From Cognatiyoonia sediminum (GTDB lineage Bacteria; Pseudomonadota; Alphaproteobacteria; Rhodobacterales; Rhodobacteraceae): 64,000 bases of DNA. The notes beneath the pieces are model-generated. The model made no database searches, was not told where the DNA came from, and saw only the letters and a list, made by a program, of their open reading frames with translations. Location: the NCBI RefSeq assembly GCF_900129845.1, contig NZ_FQXB01000001.1, forward strand, positions 930,001-994,000. Reading direction: 5' to 3'. Each line of letters starts with the position of its first letter. Positions within the stretch are counted from its first letter, which is position 1. Below, piece by piece: positions 9,353 through 17,318 of this stretch. Made by a program: the position numbers and the translations under genes.

Positions 9353-10645
9353 CTAACGAAAAGCCACCAATCGCCCTTCTTTTGAGACAACATACAATGT
9401 CTGCCCCGCTACGATTGGATTTGACGCAGCGCCACCTTCGATTGCGACGCTTCCAACAAGAGCGCCAGAGGTGGGATCAAACTGACGGATCACCCCATCA
9501 GAGGACGCAACAATCAGGCGACCACTGGCCAAGACAGGGCCATAATGTGCAAAGACCGTTCTCTGCTGACGGAACCGCGTTTCCGTAAACTTTGGCAAAT
9601 CGACCTTCCAAATGACAGAGCCATCTCGGTCATCCAACCGGACCAGCTGAGAAATCTCATTGACCACAAAGACCGAACCACCTGCGGGCCAAACGGGGCT
9701 CACGGCTCCTTCAGTCGCCGTCCAAATTCGGTCGCCATTGGTTGTTTTCATCGCAACGAGACGGCCAGCGAAGTTTGCCGCATAAACGCGATCGCCAGAA
9801 ATGACCGGATCACCTGCTATGTCGGAAATATCGGCAGCGGACTCTCCCAAACGCTGACCAGTCACAACACTCGACCATCTGCGCAGACCACCCTGAGGGA
9901 AGGCCCCTAAGACTTCGCCCGACGGCATCGGGAATACCGCGATTTCGCTTGTCACTGCTGGGCCAGCGCCACCAGAAAAGTTGCCAACCGACGGCGTGCC
10001 GTTGATCTGCCAGCGAATACGTCCGGTGTCTGTTTCTACTGCCCATGCGCGACTGTCGCGCGTGACGACATAAACCAGGTCACCACGGACTGTAGGAGGC
10101 GATCCGCCTGGTGCGTCCAGATCCTGCGTCCAAATCTCTCCACCCGTCGCAGCATTCAGAACGGTCAACTCACCGAAACCAGTTGCGACGTATAAACGGC
10201 CGTCATCAACCGCCAGCCCACCACCTGATGCATCGTTAGCGCCATCGCTGGACGGCGTGAGGTCGACGGACCAAAGCGGCGTGCCATTGATATTCGTCGC
10301 CGTCACCCTTGCTCGCGCATCCAAAGTGTACACGACGCCGTTCTCAACAACGGGATCCGCTGTAATTCTTGCGCGACGGCTGTCGCCCTCTCCGATGTCG
10401 ACGGAGAATACCTGCGTCAGGTTCGCACCCAAAGCGGGATGACGAATGCTGTGGTCCGGTTCGCCGTTTCGGTGTGTCCAATTCGCGTTGGTAACGGGCG
10501 ACGCAAAATTGATCGGACGTACTTCGTTTTCAATCGCTTGATCTGGGCGAAGGTCCAAACGTTCACCCGGCAAAATGACGTCTTGTTCGCCACAAGAGGC
10601 CAAGAAAGCCAATCCAGCGATTGCACCAACAAATGATCTTACCAT
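9353..10645 (-). CDS. BamB-like PQQ-repeat beta-propeller lipoprotein
   Basis: A 430-residue lipoprotein with lipobox LASC (Cys18) and a series of PQQ-type beta-propeller blades. The blade motif can be read repeatedly, for example GTPLWSVDL, GGEIWTQDL, GRIRWQING and GSVIWKVDL. Its place between the YfgM-like gene and der matches BamB, the outer-membrane lipoprotein of the BAM complex that supports beta-barrel insertion. ATG at 10643-10645 is preceded by an in-frame GTG at 10648, and GGGAG lies upstream of both, so the exact start is ambiguous by one codon. BamB function is inferred from synteny and fold. Confidence 0.85.
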   Translation of the reverse strand: MVRSFVGAIAGLAFLASCGEQDVILPGERLDLRPDQAIENEVRPINFASPVTNANWTHRNGEPDHSIRHPALGANLTQVFSVDIGEGDSRRARITADPVVENGVVYTLDARARVTATNINGTPLWSVDLTPSSDGANDASGGGLAVDDGRLYVATGFGELTVLNAATGGEIWTQDLDAPGGSPPTVRGDLVYVVTRDSRAWAVETDTGRIRWQINGTPSVGNFSGGAGPAVTSEIAVFPMPSGEVLGAFPQGGLRRWSSVVTGQRLGESAADISDIAGDPVISGDRVYAANFAGRLVAMKTTNGDRIWTATEGAVSPVWPAGGSVFVVNEISQLVRLDDRDGSVIWKVDLPKFTETRFRQQRTVFAHYGPVLASGRLIVASSDGVIRQFDPTSGALVGSVAIEGGAASNPIVAGQTLYVVSKEGRLVAFR

Positions 10646-10683
10646 CACGGGCTGCTCCCTAGCGAATTGCTCCGCTTTTACTT

Positions 10684-11340
10684 TTACTCCGTCGGCGAAG
10701 GCTCAAGCTCTTCGCCTAGTGCCACAATCATGGTTTGAGCGCGATCACGCAAGCCTCGTGTCACGCCTGCGTCTTCAATAATGGCACGCAAAGTCGTGAC
10801 GGCCGCGTCTTGGTTGCCGGTTGAGAGGTCCATATAGGCCAACTGCTCTTGCGCCAGCAAATTGAACGGTTCGCCCGGCTGTGCCAGACCTTCGAGCAAA
10901 GCGCGACGCGCGGCATCATCGCCTGTGTCGATCAAAGCGAGCTTGAAGGCCGCGAGATCGGCATAGATGGGCGGAACATCCGTATTGATCGCCAGCTCAT
11001 TTAATGTCGCTGCCGCTGCTTCTAGATTACCGGCTTCTTGCTGGGCCGCTGCGGTGGCGAGCGCGGTGACCGCAACCGCTGGCCCCTCACCTGTCACGTC
11101 AGCCAATGCAGCTGGTCGTGCAAATATATCGTTGAGCTCCAGCGCATCCATCAGCGCATCGCCGGTGTTCTCAGCCAAAGTCACGGCAGACGCCTTGTGA
11201 TACTCGTTCCAAGCCGCACCACCAACCAAACCGATGATCAAAAGTGCTGCAATCCAACCGTACCGACGCACATAGCCATAGAGCTTGTCGCGCTGAACTT
11301 CTTCGGTCACTTCGTTGATAAAACTATCGGTGTCGCTCAC
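10684..11340 (-). CDS. YfgM-like tetratricopeptide-type inner-membrane protein
   Basis: A 218-residue protein with a short cytoplasmic N-terminus, one membrane helix at about residues 28-45 (WIAALLIIGLVGGAAW) and an alanine-rich helical periplasmic domain with TPR-like spacing. This is the architecture of E. coli YfgM, which sits just upstream of bamB and takes part in periplasmic chaperone networks through PpiD. The start is GTG at 11338-11340 with GGGGAT upstream. It is the first gene of the set leading to der. Confidence 0.8.
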   Translation of the reverse strand: MSDTDSFINEVTEEVQRDKLYGYVRRYGWIAALLIIGLVGGAAWNEYHKASAVTLAENTGDALMDALELNDIFARPAALADVTGEGPAVAVTALATAAAQQEAGNLEAAAATLNELAINTDVPPIYADLAAFKLALIDTGDDAARRALLEGLAQPGEPFNLLAQEQLAYMDLSTGNQDAAVTTLRAIIEDAGVTRGLRDRAQTMIVALGEELEPSPTE

Positions 11341-11458
11341 ACTGATCCCCTACCGGCGCATTCATTTAGCCATCCTCTTAGCTTGAAGCTTAACCAAATG
11401 CCAAGCCATTGTGCAGGACGGGCAAAAAACAGCTATGCGGCAGCGCAGAAATCAAAGC

Positions 11459-11487
11459 TTGAATGACCTTGGGGAAACACGTAAAAT
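11459..11487 (+). promoter_or_regulatory. Putative sigma-70 promoter of the RND efflux genes
   Basis: TTGAAT (11459-11464), a 17-base spacer, then TAAAAT (11482-11487). The boxes are close to consensus and lie 105 bases before the adaptor start codon, in an A+T-rich gap. The assignment is by eye only. Confidence 0.5.
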
Positions 11488-11494
11488 GAACTGA

Positions 11495-11523
11495 TCGGTT
11501 TAGTTTGATTTTTTTTGAACCGA
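11495..11523. promoter_or_regulatory. Inverted repeat at the expected transcription start (operator candidate)
   Basis: TCGGTT (11495-11500) and AACCGA (11518-11523) form an inverted repeat around a T-rich centre. It begins about 7 bases after the putative -10 box, where a repressor of the TetR or MarR kind would block RND pump expression. No regulator gene is adjacent in this window. Confidence 0.35.
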
Positions 11524-11591
11524 GATATTTTAATCGCCGTAACAAAACCATAAGTAACCGCAATACAACAAGCGGCTTAGTAAGGTGCAAA

Positions 11592-12848
11592 ATGAAGATA
11601 GTCCCCGTCATCACTGCAGTGTTTGTTACGGCTGCCCTTTACCTTTTGATCTTCGAAAGAGATCGGCTTTTTGAATTTGCTCAGGAGTCAGCACCATCTG
11701 CGCAAGAGGCTACTGAAGCCGAGACCGCCGAGGTGGCGGATACAGACATGGATTCCGCCGAAGAAGAGGTTTCTCAGGTTGTACGGGTCGTCGCTTTGGC
11801 GTCAGAGGCTCAAACGATTGAAAACGCCGTCGTAGTCCGCGGGCGCACCGAAGCGGCGCGGCAAGTCATGGTGGCCGCCGAAACCGCTGGATTGGTCATT
11901 TCGGAACCACTGCGCAAAGGCGCTCAGATCACCGTCGGAGATACGATGTGCCAGCTTGACCCCGGTACCCGTCTTGTCTCTTTGGCCGAGGCAGAGGCGC
12001 GTTTGGTAGAAGCCCAAGGTCGCATTCCAGAAGCCGAGGCCGCTGTAGCAGAAGCCGACGCGCGTATCGCAGAAGCAGAGATCAACTTGAACGCGGCAGT
12101 GCGTTTGTCTGAGGACGGCTTTGCTTCAGAGACCCGCGTCATCAGCGCAGAAGCCGCCTTGGAAGCCGCGCAAGCTGGACGACAAAGGGCTGTTACGGGT
12201 TTGGCAAGCGCCGACGCTGGCATCCAAGCTGCCGAGGCCGGAGTGGCGGCAGCACAGCGTGAGATCGACCGCCTCGCTATCAAAGCACCCTTCTCTGGCC
12301 TTTTAGAAACTGACTCAGCAGAACTGGGATCCTTGATGCAGCCAGGTTCTCCTTGCGCAACGATCATCCAGCTTGATCCGATCAAGCTCGTCGGCTTTGT
12401 CCCAGAAGACAAAGTGACCCAAGTAGAGCTTGGCGCCTTGGCCGGTGCCCGTCTGACAGACGACTCGCAAGTCCGTGGCACCGTGACCTTCATCTCTCGG
12501 TCCGCAGACCCAGTGACTCGCACCTTCCGCGTAGAAGTCGAAGTACCAAACACCGACCTCGCGATCCGCGACGGCCAGACAGCCGACATTTTGATCGCAT
12601 CCGCCGGTCGAACCGCTCACCTCGTCCCACAGTCCGCTCTGACATTGGATGACAACGGAGCGCTTGGTGTTCGGATCATCGACGATGAAAGTAAAGCGCA
12701 ATTTATGGAAGTGACCGCCTTGCGCGACACAACCGAGGGCATTTGGCTTGGTGATTTGCCTGATAAGGTCAATATCATTACCGTTGGTCAGGAATACGTC
12801 GTGGACGGTGTCCTTGTCGAACCCACATTCAGCGAGGCTGAAGGATGA
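11592..12848 (+). CDS. RND efflux periplasmic adaptor (membrane fusion protein)
   Basis: A 418-residue membrane-fusion protein of an RND tripartite pump. It has an N-terminal membrane anchor (residues 5-22), an acidic linker, and a lipoyl/barrel-sandwich half (VRGRTEAARQVMVAAETAGLV). An alanine/glutamate-rich coiled-coil hairpin (about 145-225) carries short repeats such as AEA and EAEAAVAEADARIAEAE. The returning lipoyl half (IKAPFSGLL) and beta-barrel domains follow. The ATG at 11592 has AAGGTG upstream; the frame opens earlier at 11505, but this start gives the expected anchor. It overlaps the permease gene by four bases (ATGA). No outer-membrane channel gene is nearby. The substrate is unknown. 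Confidence 0.9.
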   Translation: MKIVPVITAVFVTAALYLLIFERDRLFEFAQESAPSAQEATEAETAEVADTDMDSAEEEVSQVVRVVALASEAQTIENAVVVRGRTEAARQVMVAAETAGLVISEPLRKGAQITVGDTMCQLDPGTRLVSLAEAEARLVEAQGRIPEAEAAVAEADARIAEAEINLNAAVRLSEDGFASETRVISAEAALEAAQAGRQRAVTGLASADAGIQAAEAGVAAAQREIDRLAIKAPFSGLLETDSAELGSLMQPGSPCATIIQLDPIKLVGFVPEDKVTQVELGALAGARLTDDSQVRGTVTFISRSADPVTRTFRVEVEVPNTDLAIRDGQTADILIASAGRTAHLVPQSALTLDDNGALGVRIIDDESKAQFMEVTALRDTTEGIWLGDLPDKVNIITVGQEYVVDGVLVEPTFSEAEG

Positions 12849-15800
12849 CTGGAATAGTTGATTGGGCCGCGTCACGGGCGCGGATGGTTATAGCCTTTAT
12901 CGTGCTGTCCCTTACGGCCGGCGCGATGGCTTATGTCGGCCTTCCAAAAGAAGGTGAACCCGATATTGAAATTCCTGCGATTTTCGTCTCCGTCCCGTTC
13001 CCCGGCATTTCGGCTGCAGACTCCGAGACGCTTCTCGTAAAACCGATGGAGACAGAGCTTGCTGATCTTGATGGTTTGAAAACCATGAGCAGTACGGCGG
13101 CTGAAGGTTATGCTGGCGTTGCATTGGAATTTGAGTTCGGGTGGAACAAAACGAAGGTTCTCGCGGATATTCGAGACGCCATGAACTCAGCCGAAGGGGC
13201 ATTCCCACAAGGCGCTGAGAACTATTCCATCAACGAAATCAACTTCTCAGAGTTCCCGATCGTCATCGTAAACCTGACGGGTCAGGTGCCAGAGCGTACG
13301 CTTGTGCGAGTGGCCAAAGAGCTACAGGACCGCATTGAAAGCCTTGATGCGGTCCTTGAAGCGGGCCTCGCTGGCCAACGCGATGAGATGCTTGAGGTCA
13401 CGATCGACCCGCTCAAACTGGAATCCTACAACGTGACTGCAGGCGAGTTGATCAATGTCGTCACGCAAAACAACTTGCTGATCGCAGCAGGCGAAGTGGA
13501 GACTGAGCAAGGAACCTTCGCGGTCAAAATCCCCTCCTCGTTCAGCGAGTCGCAAGACGTCTACAATCTGCCGGTGAAGCAAAACGGCGATAGCGTCGTC
13601 ACTCTTGGCGATCTCGCGACCATCAAAATGACCTTCGAAGATCGAGAAGGCACTGCACGGTTTAACGGGACAAATACAGTCGCACTTCAGGTCGTGAAGC
13701 GCAAAGGCTTCAACCTGATCGACACTGCCGAATTGGTGAAGCAGACTGTCGAAGAAGAGCGCGCGACTTGGTCGCCTGAACTTCAAGCCGCGATCCAAGT
13801 GGGCACCTCTAACGACCAATCGCGCAACGTGGCGTCTATGGTTAGCCAGTTGGAAGGCTCAGTCTTGACCGCCATCGCGCTCGTGATGATCGTAGTGCTC
13901 GCAGCACTTGGCACCCGCCCCGCTCTCTTGGTTGGTTTTGCGATCCCAACGTCCTTCCTACTATGTTTCGCCCTCCTCGCGATTATGGAGATCACGATTT
14001 CCAACATCGTGATGTTCGGCCTGATCCTAGCGGTCGGGATGCTGGTAGATGGTGCGATCGTTGTGGTCGAATACGCCGACAAACGGATCAAAGATGGCTC
14101 TGGCCCAATGGCGGCCTATACAGAAGCTGCCAAGCGCATGTTCTGGCCGATCATTTCCTCCACAGCCACAACGCTGTGTGCGTTCTTGCCAATGCTCTTT
14201 TGGCCCGGAGTTCCAGGGCAATTCATGGGCATGTTGCCGGTCACCCTGATCTTCGTTCTGTCTGCATCGCTCGTCGTTGCACTGATTTACCTGCCTGTTA
14301 TGGGCGGTGTCACCGGTCGCCTCAGCCGGATGTTTAGCGGAGCGTCAGATTGGCTTCGCGCGTCGTTCCCATGGGTCATCCGTGCAGCACTTGTTCCCGT
14401 CGCTTTGATGACAGTTTTCGCAGGTGCAATGCTGACGCTGAACCCAGGCTATTTCTCAGGTGAAGCCGTCCAGACAGACGGTTTGGTCGCGTCGCTACCA
14501 GGCATCGCCCTGTTCCTTACTGGCGCGGTCTTTGCATCCATCACAATGGGTGCAGCTGCAATCAGATGGGAACGTAAGAAGGTCGACGCAGGCTATCACC
14601 GGTCGCTCTTTGGCTACTTCATCGCGTTCATCACGAAGAACCCAATCATGCCCGTTGTGACCATCGGAGCCGTTGTAGCGTTTGTCATGTACACATTTAC
14701 GACGTTTGGCGCGAACAACAATGGCGTTGAATTCTTCGTAGAAACTGAGCCAGAGCAGGCAATCGTTTACGTTCAAGCGCGCGGAAACCTGTCTGTCACC
14801 GAAAAAGACGATCTGGTGAAACAGGTTGAGGATGTTGTCATCGCGCATCCAGCCGTCCAAAGCGCCTTCTCTTTCGCGGGCCAAGGTGGGTTGGACAACA
14901 ACACGGGTGGCGCACAGGGTCCTGCTGACGAAATCGGTCAGGTCCAACTCGAGATGGTACCATGGGACGAACGCCCTGTAGTTGAGCGTGAAACGACGCT
15001 GCTCGGCTTCATCCCTTGGACGACAACAGAGGTTGATCCAGCATTCGACGGAAACGCAGTTATTGCTGAGTTGGAAGAAGACCTAGCGCTGATCCCCGGT
15101 ATCCGGTTCGAGGTATTGAACCTTGCTATGGGACCAGCCTCTGCAAAGCCTGTGCACCTGCGGATCAAAGGCAATGATTGGGAAGAACTATTGGCGGCGA
15201 CCACCCTAGCCCGTGAACAGTTCGACAACCTTGATGGTCTGGCGCAGCAAGAAGACACGCTACCCCTGCCCGGTATTGATTGGCAGATCGACGTGGACGT
15301 TGAATCTGCGGGCCGCTATGGCGCAGATGTCGCCACAGTTGGCGGCATGGTACAGCTTGTGACACGCGGCATCTTGCTCGACACCTACACGCCCGCTGAT
15401 GGCGACGAAGAGATTGAAATCCGTGTGCGCCTTCCTGAAGAAGATCGCGTGCTGTCTACGCTTGAAGATCTCAAGGTCCGCACACCCACCGGCCTTGTCC
15501 CATTGTCGAATTTCACGACAATCACACCGGTTGAGAAACTGGCTGAGATCAGCCGCGTCGACCAACAACGCTACTTCGATGTCAAAGCGGCCGTTGACTC
15601 CGGCTTGGTCAAATTAACCGACGGTACGGGCCAAACGACTGTCGTGACGGAAGAGGTCTACGACCAAAGCGATGACCTTCAGCGTCAAGTCAACTCCGGC
15701 GATCTGACCATGACCGTTGTGAGCCCGACTGAACGCATCGAAACACTGACCGAATGGCTAGAGACTGACCCCTTCCCTGCATCAATCTCTTGGGAATGGA

Positions 15801-16570
15801 CCGGTGATCAGGAAGATCAAGCGGAGTCTGGCCAGTTCCTGATGGTCGCATTCTCTGGTGCTTTGGGTTTGATGTTCATCATCCTGCTGGCGCAATTCAA
15901 CTCGATCTACAACTCCTTGCTGGTTCTGATGGCGGTTGTGATGTCGACCGCAGGCGTGCTCTGGGGCATGCTGATCATGGATCAGGCATTCTCCATCATT
16001 ATGACCGGTACGGGTATTGTGGCGCTGGCTGGGATCGTTGTGAACAACAACATCATCCTGATCGACACCTATCAGGAATACAGCCGCTATATGCCGAAAG
16101 CTGAAGCGATCGTTCGGACGGCTGAGGCGCGTATTCGCCCCGTACTCTTGACGACAATCACGACTATGGCCGGACTTGCGCCAATGATGTTTGGCCTAAG
16201 CCTGGACTTCTTCGGTGGCGGCTACTCGGTCGACAGCCCAACAGCACTTTGGTGGAAGCAATTGGCGACAGCTGTGGTCTTCGGCCTTGGTACCGCGACG
16301 GTGCTGACCTTGGTCTTCACCCCATCCATGCTCGCCTTGCGTGTCTGGGCGTCGGCGGGTGCCTACGGCTTCATCAACACCTTGCAAGCTGGTTTCTTCG
16401 GTCGGGTTGGGCGCACACGCCGCAGCGACTTCCGCCTTAACCGTTCCGCACGCAAGCTGAAGTCACCTCAGATCATCTGGGAAGACGATGAGCCGGTGGA
16501 GGTGTCAGACACCGATGAGGACGATCCCGACATAACGTCGACAGTGACGCCACTACAAGCAGCAGAATAA
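12845..16570 (+). CDS. RND efflux transporter permease
   Basis: The inner-membrane proton-driven pump of the RND superfamily, 1241 residues, longer than the usual 1020-1060. Standard landmarks are present: an N-terminal membrane segment with YVGLPKEGEPDIEIP, the TM4 region GMLVDGAIVVVEYADKRI, and GTGIVALAGIVVNNNIILIDTY in the second half. The extra length comes from an enlarged segment between the halves, with additional hydrophobic stretches around residues 510-580, and from an acidic C-terminal tail of about 50 residues after the last helix. It is of the heavy-duty exporter type rather than SecDF or CusA-specific, as no metal-specific motif was recognised. The gene is translationally coupled to the adaptor and followed by a terminator. 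Confidence 0.93.
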   Translation: MTGIVDWAASRARMVIAFIVLSLTAGAMAYVGLPKEGEPDIEIPAIFVSVPFPGISAADSETLLVKPMETELADLDGLKTMSSTAAEGYAGVALEFEFGWNKTKVLADIRDAMNSAEGAFPQGAENYSINEINFSEFPIVIVNLTGQVPERTLVRVAKELQDRIESLDAVLEAGLAGQRDEMLEVTIDPLKLESYNVTAGELINVVTQNNLLIAAGEVETEQGTFAVKIPSSFSESQDVYNLPVKQNGDSVVTLGDLATIKMTFEDREGTARFNGTNTVALQVVKRKGFNLIDTAELVKQTVEEERATWSPELQAAIQVGTSNDQSRNVASMVSQLEGSVLTAIALVMIVVLAALGTRPALLVGFAIPTSFLLCFALLAIMEITISNIVMFGLILAVGMLVDGAIVVVEYADKRIKDGSGPMAAYTEAAKRMFWPIISSTATTLCAFLPMLFWPGVPGQFMGMLPVTLIFVLSASLVVALIYLPVMGGVTGRLSRMFSGASDWLRASFPWVIRAALVPVALMTVFAGAMLTLNPGYFSGEAVQTDGLVASLPGIALFLTGAVFASITMGAAAIRWERKKVDAGYHRSLFGYFIAFITKNPIMPVVTIGAVVAFVMYTFTTFGANNNGVEFFVETEPEQAIVYVQARGNLSVTEKDDLVKQVEDVVIAHPAVQSAFSFAGQGGLDNNTGGAQGPADEIGQVQLEMVPWDERPVVERETTLLGFIPWTTTEVDPAFDGNAVIAELEEDLALIPGIRFEVLNLAMGPASAKPVHLRIKGNDWEELLAATTLAREQFDNLDGLAQQEDTLPLPGIDWQIDVDVESAGRYGADVATVGGMVQLVTRGILLDTYTPADGDEEIEIRVRLPEEDRVLSTLEDLKVRTPTGLVPLSNFTTITPVEKLAEISRVDQQRYFDVKAAVDSGLVKLTDGTGQTTVVTEEVYDQSDDLQRQVNSGDLTMTVVSPTERIETLTEWLETDPFPASISWEWTGDQEDQAESGQFLMVAFSGALGLMFIILLAQFNSIYNSLLVLMAVVMSTAGVLWGMLIMDQAFSIIMTGTGIVALAGIVVNNNIILIDTYQEYSRYMPKAEAIVRTAEARIRPVLLTTITTMAGLAPMMFGLSLDFFGGGYSVDSPTALWWKQLATAVVFGLGTATVLTLVFTPSMLALRVWASAGAYGFINTLQAGFFGRVGRTRRSDFRLNRSARKLKSPQIIWEDDEPVEVSDTDEDDPDITSTVTPLQAAE

Positions 16571-16574
16571 AAAG

Positions 16575-16610
16575 AAATCCGGCAGAGGTTTTAGGCGTCT
16601 GCCGGATTTT
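16575..16610. terminator. Bidirectional terminator after the RND operon
   Basis: A perfect 12-bp stem AAATCCGGCAGA / TCTGCCGGATTT (16575-16586 and 16598-16609), with T-rich sequence on both sides. It separates the RND permease gene from the convergent lipoprotein gene that ends at 16636. Confidence 0.88.
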
Positions 16611-16635
16611 CTAAGTGTTGCGACTGTAGCTCAAT

Positions 16636-17223
16636 TCAGTCGCGATAAGTTAAGAAACCGCCCGCATAGATCAAGTCAGCATCGTTGCCATGAAACGCGC
16701 CGATCGCCTTGTCATCGCCGAGCACACCTCGCAGATCGCCAGATACCCCTCGATATTGGACACCACCTGTCAATTGACTGCCAAGGGCGCGGCCAGACAC
16801 TGATAACTCCCCTGCCCGTCCCGTGAGCGTTCCAGTGCTGAAATCCGCATTGAGCACAATCGAACCAGACACCTGATCTTGTGAGCCGGAAATAAAGCCG
16901 CCTCTCAAGTCGATGTCATAGACCTCGATCAATTCATAGCGTCCAGTGTACCGACCGACAGAAGTGACCGGTCGAAGGCCTATGTCCGATGGATTGGTAA
17001 AGCCTGCTACAGCCCTAAGACCGCCACCTGATTCAGTCCCTGAGGAATAGGCGAACCCATCTCCATCTGCATCAATTACGGATGCAATACCTTGTTGACC
17101 CAACCTTTCCGTGACCGAACCAGTAGAGGTTACGTTGGTAAATCCTGAATCAGTATAAAGATCCTGCAAACACCCAGACAATGCCGTCGCCATCGCGAGA
17201 GCCGGTAAAAATGAAAGCCGCAT
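16636..17223 (-). CDS. Surface-type lipoprotein with TbpB-like small beta-barrel pattern
   Basis: A 195-residue predicted lipoprotein, with lipobox LSGC and Cys18. The mature part is rich in Gly, Ser, Thr and alternating hydrophobic residues (YTGRYELIEVYDIDLRGGF, SGSIVLNADFSTGTLTG). It ends GAFHGNDADLIYAGGFL, which resembles the end of the TbpB/Slam-type beta-barrel domain (G-x-F-x-G ... GGF). I see a similar protein at 40268-40822. The frame opens at 17247; ATG 17223 places the signal peptide at the terminus. The barrel assignment is inference, and no Slam or receptor gene is adjacent. Confidence 0.7.
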   Translation of the reverse strand: MRLSFLPALAMATALSGCLQDLYTDSGFTNVTSTGSVTERLGQQGIASVIDADGDGFAYSSGTESGGGLRAVAGFTNPSDIGLRPVTSVGRYTGRYELIEVYDIDLRGGFISGSQDQVSGSIVLNADFSTGTLTGRAGELSVSGRALGSQLTGGVQYRGVSGDLRGVLGDDKAIGAFHGNDADLIYAGGFLTYRD

Positions 17224-17318
17224 GAATTCTTCAGTCCTATGTTTCACCTAAAAGTTGAAACATGACTGCCTTTCGCACGTGCCCTACCAAAGGCAGCTTC
17301 AAGGCAATATTCAGAAAG

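Noticed and set aside
12121-12306. Repetitive Ala/Glu coding pattern in the RND adaptor as a possible DNA repeat
   Set aside because: The periodicity comes from the coiled-coil hairpin of the protein; no exact DNA repeat of note.
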